20,566 nucleotides of DNA from Methylovulum sp. (GTDB lineage: Bacteria; Pseudomonadota; Gammaproteobacteria; Methylococcales; Methylomonadaceae). Positions 14,349-20,566 of the stretch are shown here, piece after piece; the first letter of the stretch is position 1; each line of letters starts with the position of its first letter. Both the position numbers and the translations under genes were made by a program. Where the stretch lies: positions 1-20,566 of the forward strand of contig JACXTQ010000247.1 of assembly GCA_016919605.1 (NCBI GenBank), read 5' to 3'. The notes below the pieces were generated by a model. That model saw only the letters and a list, made by a program, of their open reading frames with translations, did not search any database and was not told where the DNA came from.

Positions 14349-14777
14349 TTACAGTTCGGCGGAAGCCAACCAAAGGTCGTGCTTGTTGCACATACTTAGC
14401 GCGTATAAAGTACCACTGTAATTATCCAGAGTAAAGCTGGATACAGGGGCTTTGTCTTCTAAGGGGTTAAACATTTTTTCGGCGATAAACTTATGGTCTT
14501 TGTCCAATAATACATGTTTGACGATGTAGTGTTCATAGCCTTTCATTTCATGCGGCGTGGTCACTTTGACGGTGACTTTGCCATCGGCTTTGCTGGTTTC
14601 GATAACGGGTAAATGGGTGGCCACCTTACCGCTCCAGCGGCCTGCCGAGTCTTTAGTATAGTAAATATCGGCGGTTTGGCTAGCGGACGGCAGGCTTTCG
14701 GCTTGGCTTATTACGGGGGCAACCAGGCCGGTTGCCAAACTGACTGCGCTTAATTGGATAAAATCACGACGTTTCAT
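14349..14777 (-). CDS. Tat-exported superoxide-reductase-like (desulfoferrodoxin family) protein
   Basis: A 142-residue protein whose N-terminus, MKRRDFIQLSAVSLATG, is a twin-arginine signal. The mature domain has the neelaredoxin ligand pattern for a five-coordinate iron: His55 in THLP, His76 in PHEM, His83 in EHYI, Cys130 and His133 in CNKHDLW. The glutamate-lysine pair that usually precedes the first His is replaced here (Val-Ala-Thr-His), so activity may differ from classic superoxide reductase. I chose ATG 14777 because GAGGA precedes it and the Tat motif starts there; a longer frame to 14846 overlaps the upstream gene. It follows the polytopic membrane protein gene closely and may be co-transcribed with it. 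Confidence 0.82.
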   Translation of the reverse strand: MKRRDFIQLSAVSLATGLVAPVISQAESLPSASQTADIYYTKDSAGRWSGKVATHLPVIETSKADGKVTVKVTTPHEMKGYEHYIVKHVLLDKDHKFIAEKMFNPLEDKAPVSSFTLDNYSGTLYALSMCNKHDLWLASAEL

Positions 14778-14817
14778 ACCATTTCCTCGGGTTATTGATG
14801 ATAAATTTAAGGGCAAG

Positions 14818-15708
14818 TCACTCGTTACCCGCCCCTTGATAAGCATTTTTTCGGGCTTTTTGTACTTTGAGATAATCGCGTGTGCGGCCTGCTAGGGCCA
14901 TGACCTGTGGTGCACCGCCAATGGCGACCGCATCCACGAGGCAATACCAGGCGGCGACCCCGCTAGGCGGGTTGCCTTGTGGCAAATGCAAAACCGGATC
15001 AATCGCCGCCCATGTCCATGTACCAGCGGCGGTGCCAATCAATTCCAGCCATGTAGTGATAAAAAACGCCGCCAAATACACCATGGGCGAGCGGCCTTTG
15101 AATAAGTAGGCCAAAAACACCACAAACAGCAACGCGCCGACATAGTCACCTTGAGCGGGTATGCCGCTAATACCCCATAATGACCATAAGCCACAGACGG
15201 CGACCACAAACGTGGCGATTTGTCGGGCGTAGGTTAAAAACAAGCCGGAACGGGCTAGGGCGACGGCGGTCAAGTAAACCATGCCATGTCCGGGCGGAAC
15301 ATAAGCCGGAACATTGCTAAAGCGGTAAGTGTAGCCGCCCATATAGGGCGAGGCAAAATGCTCGCCAATGGTGGCGAATAGTACGGCAATCAGCACTTGT
15401 ACGCGGACATCTTTCGCTTCACCTAACAACAGTCCGATCAAAAACACCCAGCCACACACGCCTAAGGCGTTTTGCTTGGCCATATCGGCATGGGCATCGC
15501 TTAACAAGCATACCGCCACGCAGAAAAAGGTGAAGGCGGCGATAAAATAATCTCTTTTTTTATGGCTATAAACTAAGTTGGGTTCGGGAAAATGCCGTAG
15601 CACAAAATACCTCTGTCTGATGTTTTTTACTTCCCACCTAACCAGACCGCTTAAGCCGTTTATAGGCCAACTGTGCGGTATATTCCACAGCGGCCATAGA
15701 GGGTTCAA
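14818..15708 (-). CDS. unassigned polytopic membrane protein
   Basis: I cannot name the family. The 296-residue product has about seven hydrophobic segments from residue 52 onward, after a 50-residue cytoplasmic-looking leader rich in Trp, Pro, Arg and Lys. Conserved-looking elements are VPPGHGMVYL near 137-146, WELIGTAAGTWTW near 222-234 and GNPPSGVAAWYCLVDA near 244-259. The repeated Gly/Trp/His patches suggest a membrane enzyme or cofactor-binding protein, and the WELIG...GTW pattern loosely recalls carotenoid-modifying membrane proteins; that is a weak resemblance. It sits 41 bp upstream of the superoxide-reductase-like gene. Confidence 0.7.
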   Translation of the reverse strand: MNPLWPLWNIPHSWPINGLSGLVRWEVKNIRQRYFVLRHFPEPNLVYSHKKRDYFIAAFTFFCVAVCLLSDAHADMAKQNALGVCGWVFLIGLLLGEAKDVRVQVLIAVLFATIGEHFASPYMGGYTYRFSNVPAYVPPGHGMVYLTAVALARSGLFLTYARQIATFVVAVCGLWSLWGISGIPAQGDYVGALLFVVFLAYLFKGRSPMVYLAAFFITTWLELIGTAAGTWTWAAIDPVLHLPQGNPPSGVAAWYCLVDAVAIGGAPQVMALAGRTRDYLKVQKARKNAYQGAGNE

Positions 15709-15743
15709 TCGGTCCGGTTTTGAATGGGCGATTTTTTTATGGG

Positions 15744-16166
15744 TTAATTAAATAGCCACGCAACCGCCGCGTAACGGCCTAATTTGCCTAGCATAATTAG
15801 CAGGCTGGCTGGCCAAAACGCCAGCTTTAGCCAACCGCCTGCAAAGCATAGGGCATCGCCGATGACGGGTAGCCATGAAAATAGCAGTGTCCATAGGCCG
15901 GTTTTTTGCACTAAAGCCAAGGCTTTTTGTTTGTTTTTAGGCAACAATGAGGCGATAGGGAATTTTTTGGCGGCCAAGGCACCCAAGCCCCACGTTGTCA
16001 TGGCGCCCAAGGTGTTGCCGACTGTCGCCACTATCAGCAATTGGCCGATGGGATAATGGCCTTGGTTGACCAGATAAGCCAATACCACTTCCGAGCCACC
16101 GGGGGCGATGGTGGAGGAAATAAAAGCGCTGATAAACAGCCCTGATAATCCGCTGATGTCTTGCAT
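15744..16166 (-). CDS. YqaA/DedA-type membrane protein
   Basis: A 140-residue inner-membrane protein of the YqaA branch of the DedA/SNARE-associated superfamily. Evidence is the re-entrant SSTIAPGGSEVVLAYL segment near 17-32, the VGNTLGAMTTWGLG motif near 49-62, and a SWLPVIGDALCFAGGWLKL stretch near 97-115. Related DedA proteins move undecaprenyl phosphate or other lipids across the membrane; the YqaA branch has no settled role. It is the first gene of the minus-strand group ending with the TPR gene; 35 bp separate it from the next gene. Confidence 0.85.
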   Translation of the reverse strand: MQDISGLSGLFISAFISSTIAPGGSEVVLAYLVNQGHYPIGQLLIVATVGNTLGAMTTWGLGALAAKKFPIASLLPKNKQKALALVQKTGLWTLLFSWLPVIGDALCFAGGWLKLAFWPASLLIMLGKLGRYAAVAWLFN

Positions 16167-16230
16167 GGGGTTAGGTGTCCTGTCCTAAAGCTAGGCCAGT
16201 GGCCTTCTTTATGTTCTCTGGCCATTACTC

Positions 16231-16425
16231 CACTGCCATTAAGTTAAGGTATTTATATTAATAATCAATATATTGTATTGAAAAATACGATGTAGGTCGG
16301 GTTAGCGATAGCGTAACCCGACTTTATCCGAACGGCACACGTCGGGTTACGCTATCGCTAACCCGACCTACTACAACCGTATCTTTTTGATAATAAATAC
16401 AAAAAAACTTAATTTAATGGCAGTG
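16231..16425. mobile_element. MITE-like element with CACTG... ends, copy 2, carrying a REP pair
   Basis: Left end CACTGCCATTAAGTTAAGG (16231-16249) and right end complementary with two mismatches (16407-16425) match the element at 6559-6785. The cargo differs: AT-rich arms enclosing a long REP inverted repeat. Beyond the right end is GACGCTCCGGCGTGGGAACGA, another common intergenic motif. The 363 bp between the YqaA-like gene and the cupredoxin hold only this element and a terminator. Confidence 0.7.
16292..16371. repeat. perfect 31-bp inverted REP pair
   Basis: The 31 bases from 16292 to 16322 are the exact reverse complement of 16341 to 16371, with an 18-base loop. Each arm starts GTAGGTCGGGTTAGCG and is itself nearly palindromic (GTCGGGTTA ... 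TAACCCGAC), a BIME-like pair. Confidence 0.8.
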
Positions 16426-16480
16426 ACGCTCCGGCGTGGGAACGATAGGGCCTTGATTTTTTGGCAGTAAGCCGTTACCC

Positions 16481-16510
16481 AAAAAAAACCCCGTGTTTTT
16501 AGGCACGGGG
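16481..16510 (-). terminator. Rho-independent terminator of the cupredoxin gene
   Basis: On the minus strand CCCCGTG and CACGGGG form a 7-bp GC-rich stem with an eight-base loop followed by eight T. It lies about 20 bases after the stop of the cupredoxin gene. Confidence 0.9.
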
Positions 16511-16529
16511 AGATTTTTAATGGGTTGGC

Positions 16530-17444
16530 TTAGGTTTTTGGCAATATTTTGTTTTTATCGCCCATCACTAATTTTAATAAGGCCGAAATCCGTTTGACCA
16601 GCCAGTCAATGGCTATGCTAATACCTTCAAAAATAGTGGCGACAATTTCTGAGAGGCTCATGCCTTTAAATTTACGCGCCAAATAGGGTGCTAACACTAA
16701 GCCTAACGCCAAGCCAATCACGGTCATGCCCGAAACAAAACCTTCTGGCTGCACAGGTGTTGCGGCAGTGGCGGGTTTATTAGGATCGATAACGACCACG
16801 GGGGCTTCGGCAGCTTTTTTCTCTTCTGCGGCGGCGGTGGCCAGCAATTCGGGCAAGGTGGCCTTGTAATCATCGGCAAACGCGTTGGCGGTGACTCCAG
16901 GGATGCTGGGCAGGTCGCCGTCACCTTTGCCCACTTTCAGCTGGGCCTTCATGCCCTTTTCCATGTGCTGGGCAATATCGCAATGCACCAGATAGGTTTT
17001 GTCGCCAGGGGGCAAAATCAACGTGCCGGAAATTTTGGCCGGGCCGGAAATTTCCAGATGGAACATGCCCTTAGGGTATAAGTATTTGGGCAACCCGTGC
17101 ATCATCCATTGGTGGCGGATTTTGTCTTCATTGACAAAATGTACGGTTAGCTTGGTGCAGGGTTTGAAGTTGAATTCTTGGGTATCAAAAGCGAACATCC
17201 GACCGGGAAATTTTTCGGCGTACTTGTGTCCGGCATGGACGGTAATTTCTCTGGTCTCAGAGATGCTGTCGCAGCCGCCGGGCAAGGTGTCGGTGTTTTG
17301 GCCCATGACCATACCACCTGCCATATCCATCAGATGGCCGTCACCGTGATTCATGAGCATGCCGTCATGTTCTTGATAGTCCACGGCGAGGGCCGATGTG
17401 GAAAACAGGACTGCCAGCGCACCCGCCGCTAAAAACTTCACCAT
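16530..17444 (-). CDS. exported, membrane-anchored cupredoxin-domain protein
   Basis: A 304-residue protein with a cleavable-looking signal (1-20, ending Ser-Ala-Leu-Ala), then a Met/His-rich stretch at 25-48 that could bind copper. A cupredoxin domain follows, about 60-172, with type 1 copper ligands predicted as His111, Cys155, His160 and Met165 (LVHCDIAQHMEKGM). An Ala/Pro/Glu linker (about 190-235) leads to a membrane helix near 237-255, and a second amphipathic or membrane segment lies near 265-295. It should act in the periplasm as an electron carrier or copper protein. A strong AAAAAGGAGA ribosome site precedes the ATG. It follows the His-leading membrane protein gene by 101 bp and is probably co-transcribed with it. 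Confidence 0.82.
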   Translation of the reverse strand: MVKFLAAGALAVLFSTSALAVDYQEHDGMLMNHGDGHLMDMAGGMVMGQNTDTLPGGCDSISETREITVHAGHKYAEKFPGRMFAFDTQEFNFKPCTKLTVHFVNEDKIRHQWMMHGLPKYLYPKGMFHLEISGPAKISGTLILPPGDKTYLVHCDIAQHMEKGMKAQLKVGKGDGDLPSIPGVTANAFADDYKATLPELLATAAAEEKKAAEAPVVVIDPNKPATAATPVQPEGFVSGMTVIGLALGLVLAPYLARKFKGMSLSEIVATIFEGISIAIDWLVKRISALLKLVMGDKNKILPKT

Positions 17445-17545
17445 TCTTTGTCTCCTTTTTGATTGAAAATCAGTCAGATGACGGGCATTATAACCGCTTG
17501 CCCAACACCTGACAGCCCAAACCCGGTCAAACTTTACTTAAAGCC

Positions 17546-18139
17546 TTAGACTTTTTTGATTTTTCCTAATACTTCATCAACTTTGTTTTTAAAGCCGGCA
17601 TGTGACAGATAGAACACATACAAGCCAGCAAAGGCAAAAAAGACGTATAATAAGATGTTGTTTTTGTCCATCGCCTTACCTGAACCGGCTTTAAAGCCCA
17701 TGTGCGCATCTAAGCGTTCGCCTTGGTCGGGGACTAGGGTGATATGGATCAGGTATTTGCCCGCGTCAGGTACGCCATTGGGCAGGTCAAGGTTAACGGT
17801 GCCGGCTTTGTGTTTGGCGGCAGGCAGGAAGAACACGCGGGTGCCTTCAGGTTCTTTGGTCACTTCAAACTCAACGGTCATGTTTCTGTAGCGCATGTCC
17901 TGATAGTCAAACACCAATTGGGTACGGGTGTTGATGCCGGGCAGGTTGCCGCAAAACTCTTCGGCGGAATAGGCCGCAGGCTGGTAAGCGGTATAATGTA
18001 TCCAGTGCGAAGGCTCCAATTCAAACTTACATTGGTCGGTATCCGTACCCGCCGCCCCACCGTGCGCCCATACTGAAGCCGAAAAAACCAAACCTAATAG
18101 TGCCAAACAACCTTTTTTTAAAATGTGTGCGGTGCTCAT
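17546..18139 (-). CDS. exported membrane-anchored protein with predicted mature N-terminal His
   Basis: A 197-residue protein. The signal peptide ends Ser-Val-Trp-Ala at 25, so the mature protein would begin His26-Gly-Gly. The periplasmic part keeps Cys37 and Cys63, probably a disulfide, in a DQC...HYTAYQP...EFCGNLP layout, then a beta-rich region ending near 150 with HMGFKAG. One membrane helix (about 162-180) and a Lys-rich cytoplasmic tail follow. The layout recalls small exported proteins of nitrifiers and methanotrophs with HFTGYQP...EFCEDIP motifs, whose role I do not know. An N-terminal His is used for copper in several protein families, and the cupredoxin neighbour makes copper handling likely. 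It is first in this minus-strand unit. Confidence 0.72.
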   Translation of the reverse strand: MSTAHILKKGCLALLGLVFSASVWAHGGAAGTDTDQCKFELEPSHWIHYTAYQPAAYSAEEFCGNLPGINTRTQLVFDYQDMRYRNMTVEFEVTKEPEGTRVFFLPAAKHKAGTVNLDLPNGVPDAGKYLIHITLVPDQGERLDAHMGFKAGSGKAMDKNNILLYVFFAFAGLYVFYLSHAGFKNKVDEVLGKIKKV

Positions 18140-18350
18140 AATACCTTCCCGTCTCGATAAATAGTAATTATTATATAAACATTCATTAATCTTTACTGTG
18201 TGGACTGACCGGAATAACCCTACTTGTTGTATTATTGTCCGGTAGCAATTGCCAACTCTAGCATATCAAGGCTTGTAAATAAAGGCTTTGATACTGCAAG
18301 CTTACCATTAAATAAGGTATATGCAAATTGTCATACTATTGTCCTTATAT

Positions 18351-18359
18351 TGCTATACT
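18351..18359 (+). promoter_or_regulatory. possible extended -10 promoter of pgi
   Basis: TGCTATACT is an extended -10 box lying 54 bases before the pgi start. No good -35 sits at the usual distance (TTGTCA is 20 bases upstream), which an extended -10 can tolerate. It is a guess from sequence alone. Confidence 0.35.
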
Positions 18360-18412
18360 TTCCGCCTTTTCGTAGACTTAAGCCATTATCATTTAAACGG
18401 AGCCTCCAGCAC

Positions 18413-20050
18413 ATGTCATCATTGACTACCTCAAAAGCTTGGTCTGCATTACAAGACCATTACCATCATATCCAAAATTTTGCCCTGCGCGATGCTTTTG
18501 CACAAGATCCCCAGCGTCATGCCAAGTTCTCGCTGACGTTCAATGACATTCTTTTTGACTATTCAAAAAACCGCATTGATGACGAAACCTTGCCGCTGTT
18601 GATAGGGTTGGCCAAGCACCAAGGCTTGGAAGCCAAAATCAATGCGATGTTCTCCGGTGAAGCCATCAACACCACCGAGCATCGGGCCGTGCTGCATACT
18701 GCTTTGCGCAATCGAGGCAACACCCCTGTTTATGTCGATGGCCAAGATGTGATGCCCGAAGTCAACCGCGTCTTGGCAAAAATGCGCGTCTTTTGTGATA
18801 AGGTGCGCTCAGGCGAGTGGCGGGGCTATACCGGCAAAACTATCACCGATGTGGTCAATATCGGCATTGGCGGTTCCGGCTTGGGGCCGAAAATGGTTTC
18901 GATGACGTTGACCCCGTATAGTTCTGGCGCGTTAAAAGTCCATTATGTTTCCAATATCGACCAAACCGATATTGTTGAGAAACTGAAACCGCTTAATCCT
19001 GAAACCACTTTATTCATCATTGCCTCAAAAATATTTTCTACTCAAGAGACTATGATGAACGCTAAATCGGCAAAAAACTGGTTTTTGGCAACCGCCCAAG
19101 AGCCTAGTGCCGTAGCCAAGCATTTTGTGGCGATTTCGACCCATGCGGAAAATGTCGCGGCGTTCGGCATAGACACCGACAATATGTTTGAGTTTTGGGA
19201 TTGGGTGGGCGGGCGTTTTTCGCTTTGGTCAGCGGTGGGCCTATCGATTGCCCTGTACATTGGCATGGACAATTTTGAGGCCTTGCTGGAAGGGGCCTAC
19301 GAAGTTGACGAACACTTTCGCACCACCCCGTTTGAACGTAACATTCCGGTCATCATGGCCTTGTTAGGTGTTTGGTATAACAATTTTTTTGATGCCGACT
19401 CCCACGCCTTATTACCTTATGACCAGTCCATGCGCTATTTTGCCGATTATTTTCAACAAGGTGATATGGAAAGCAATGGCAAAAGCACCACAATGGCGGG
19501 CGATAGGGTTGATTACAGCACCGGCCCGATTATTTGGGGGCAACCTGGCACCAACGGCCAACATGCGTTTTTCCAGCTTATCCACCAAGGCACTAAGCTG
19601 ATACCGTGTGATTTTTTGGTCGCCGCCAACAGCCATTATCATTTGCCGGAACATCATGACATTTTGGTGTCTAACTTTTTGGCGCAACCGGAAGCGCTTA
19701 TGCGTGGCAAAACCCTTGAAGAAGTCAAACAGGAGTTGACTCCCGCCCAATGTGAAGACGCTGTATTGGTGGCATCGAAAGTGTTTGACGGCAACAAGCC
19801 TTCCAATTCGTTCTTGTGCAAAAAAATGACTCCGAAAACCTTAGGTGCGTTATTGGCGTTTTACGAACATAAAATTTTTGTCCAAGGCGTGATTTGGAAC
19901 ATCAATTCTTTTGACCAAATGGGCGTGGAATTGGGTAAAGTCTTAGCCAAAGCCATTTTGCCGGAACTGCAAAACGATGAGGTCATCAGTAGTCATGACA
20001 GCTCCACCAATGGCCTGATAAACGCTTATAAACGCTTGAGAGAGCAATAA
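18413..20050 (+). CDS. pgi: glucose-6-phosphate isomerase
   Basis: A 545-residue cytoplasmic enzyme that interconverts glucose 6-phosphate and fructose 6-phosphate. The catalytic base Glu353 lies in QQGDMESNGK, the ring-opening His384 in TNGQHAF, and Lys509 in GVELGK. The phosphate-binding NIGIGGSGLGP and the signature VGGRFSLWSAVGLS are intact. Two spots vary: SKIFSTQET for the usual SKTFTTQET, and WGQPG for WGEPG, neither at a catalytic residue. I chose ATG 18413 (ACGGAG ten bases upstream) over an in-frame ATG at 18224 that would add 63 unconserved residues. It is the first of two sugar-phosphate isomerase genes in the same direction; in a methanotroph it would feed the ribulose monophosphate cycle. 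Confidence 0.95.
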   Translation: MSSLTTSKAWSALQDHYHHIQNFALRDAFAQDPQRHAKFSLTFNDILFDYSKNRIDDETLPLLIGLAKHQGLEAKINAMFSGEAINTTEHRAVLHTALRNRGNTPVYVDGQDVMPEVNRVLAKMRVFCDKVRSGEWRGYTGKTITDVVNIGIGGSGLGPKMVSMTLTPYSSGALKVHYVSNIDQTDIVEKLKPLNPETTLFIIASKIFSTQETMMNAKSAKNWFLATAQEPSAVAKHFVAISTHAENVAAFGIDTDNMFEFWDWVGGRFSLWSAVGLSIALYIGMDNFEALLEGAYEVDEHFRTTPFERNIPVIMALLGVWYNNFFDADSHALLPYDQSMRYFADYFQQGDMESNGKSTTMAGDRVDYSTGPIIWGQPGTNGQHAFFQLIHQGTKLIPCDFLVAANSHYHLPEHHDILVSNFLAQPEALMRGKTLEEVKQELTPAQCEDAVLVASKVFDGNKPSNSFLCKKMTPKTLGALLAFYEHKIFVQGVIWNINSFDQMGVELGKVLAKAILPELQNDEVISSHDSSTNGLINAYKRLREQ

Positions 20051-20051
20051 T

Positions 20052-20077
20052 GGTTAAGGCCCTCTGAGGGTATAACC
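20052..20077 (+). other. hairpin between pgi and the next gene
   Basis: GGTTA...TAACC encloses CCCTC-T-GAGGG two bases after the pgi stop. No T run follows, so it is more likely an attenuating or message-stabilising hairpin than a full terminator. Confidence 0.35.
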
Positions 20078-20121
20078 GGCTTAGTCAGTACACACCGAAA
20101 TCCCTAACCTAAGGAGTTTTT

Positions 20122-20566
20122 TTGCAAACCTTTATAGCTGAACTTGAGCAACACCAAGCCATGATGGCCCGACTGGCCGCCTGCCATGAAGACATCACCG
20201 TCGCAGGCGGGCTGTTGGCCGACACCTTGCGTCAGGGCGGTAAAATCCTGCTTTGCGGTAATGGTGGCAGCGCCGCCGATTGCCAGCATATCGCCGCCGA
20301 ATTGGTCGTGCGTTATGAAAAAGACCGCCCGGGCTTGGCTGCCCTGGCCCTGACGACCGATTCCTCCATTCTGACCGCGCACAGCAACGATGTCGGTTTT
20401 GAGAGCGTGTTTGCCCGCCAAGTCGAAGCCTTGGCAAATCCCCAAGACTGTTTGGTTGCCATTTCCACCTCCGGCAAAAGCCCCAACATCATTAAGGCCG
20501 CCAAAGCGGCGCGGCACAAGGGTATGGCGGTGATCGCCCTGACGGGTGGTGAGGGTGGCGACTTAC
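20122..20566 (+). CDS. gmhA: phosphoheptose isomerase (GmhA-type SIS protein), runs off window
   Basis: The first 148 codons of a SIS-domain sugar isomerase. GNGGSAADCQH at 46-56 and AAELVVRY at 58-65 hold the family's metal and catalytic residues (His56, Glu60). TTDSSILTAHSND then STSGKSPN at 115-122 are typical of GmhA, which turns sedoheptulose 7-phosphate into D-glycero-D-manno-heptose 7-phosphate for the LPS core. The start is TTG at 20122, set by AAGGAG at 20111-20116; no ATG lies near. DiaA is a related alternative, but the TTDSS...ND segment favours GmhA. The 3' end, with the last catalytic His, is outside the window. Confidence 0.85.
   Translation, partial: MQTFIAELEQHQAMMARLAACHEDITVAGGLLADTLRQGGKILLCGNGGSAADCQHIAAELVVRYEKDRPGLAALALTTDSSILTAHSNDVGFESVFARQVEALANPQDCLVAISTSGKSPNIIKAAKAARHKGMAVIALTGGEGGDL

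Noticed and set aside
17493..17530. Sequence GCCCAACACC...CCGGTCAAA resembling the left side of an attC between the two copper genes
   Set aside because: The inner arm and the GTTGGGC partner are absent, so the match is too short to be an attC.
18224..18412. 63-residue N-terminal extension of Pgi
   Set aside because: The extension is unlike any Pgi and has no ribosome site; ATG 18413 has an upstream purine-rich site and begins at the family's usual point.
19532..19564. Possible loss of the catalytic glutamate in Pgi (WGQPG instead of WGEPG)
   Set aside because: The catalytic base is the glutamate in QQGDMESNGK, which is present (Glu353); the GQPG position is not the base.

Overview
The window looks like the chromosome of a gammaproteobacterium, probably a Methylococcales-type methanotroph. 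UvrD follows the gammaproteobacterial pattern almost motif for motif, and cutA-dsbD lies beside fxsA as in enteric bacteria. Pgi and a GmhA-type isomerase suit sugar-phosphate metabolism, and two copper-type exported proteins plus many REP/MITE-like repeats suit a methanotroph. The genus is inference only; no rRNA or pmo gene is present to settle it.

Layout. (1) 311-3392, minus strand: a tight operon cutA - dsbD - TlpA-like thioredoxin, for delivery of reductant to the periplasm; the DsbD has two N-terminal alpha domains instead of one. (2) 3508-6544: fxsA (+), a small DUF2892-type membrane protein (-) and uvrD (+). (3) 6543-7183: repeats, including a 227-bp terminal-inverted-repeat element and a REP-rich segment that abuts a truncated gene. 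(4) 7173-12554: the main accessory region, a chromosomal integron. A minus-strand integrase remnant keeps only the N-terminal SAM-like domain. It is followed by an attI-like core and five same-direction cassettes separated by nearly identical ~120-bp attC sites (GCCCAAC ... GTTGGGC). The cassettes carry a non-coding G/T-rich block, a secreted discoidin-like protein, two secreted proteins that are paralogues of each other, and an AT-rich two-gene operon encoding a ComF-like phosphoribosyltransferase and a SLOG-fold protein. The last attC is cut off by a REP/RAYT module, and the RAYT gene is itself cut by a foldback MITE with ISL3-like ends.

(5) 13479-16166, minus strand: a TPR protein with two N-terminal membrane segments, a Tat-exported superoxide-reductase-like protein, an unassigned polytopic membrane protein and a YqaA/DedA-type membrane protein. 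(6) 16231-16425: a second copy of the TIR element, carrying a perfect 31-bp inverted REP pair. (7) 16530-18139, minus strand: a probable two-gene copper unit, a signal-peptide protein whose mature end would be His, then a membrane-anchored cupredoxin, closed by a strong terminator. (8) 18413-20566, plus strand: pgi, then the start of a gmhA-type sedoheptulose-7-phosphate isomerase that uses a TTG start and runs off the window.

The core genes are ordinary. The most interesting part is the integron relic, above all the PRTase-SLOG cassette, whose two enzyme folds suggest a nucleotide-based signalling or defence module, and the paired secreted-protein cassettes.
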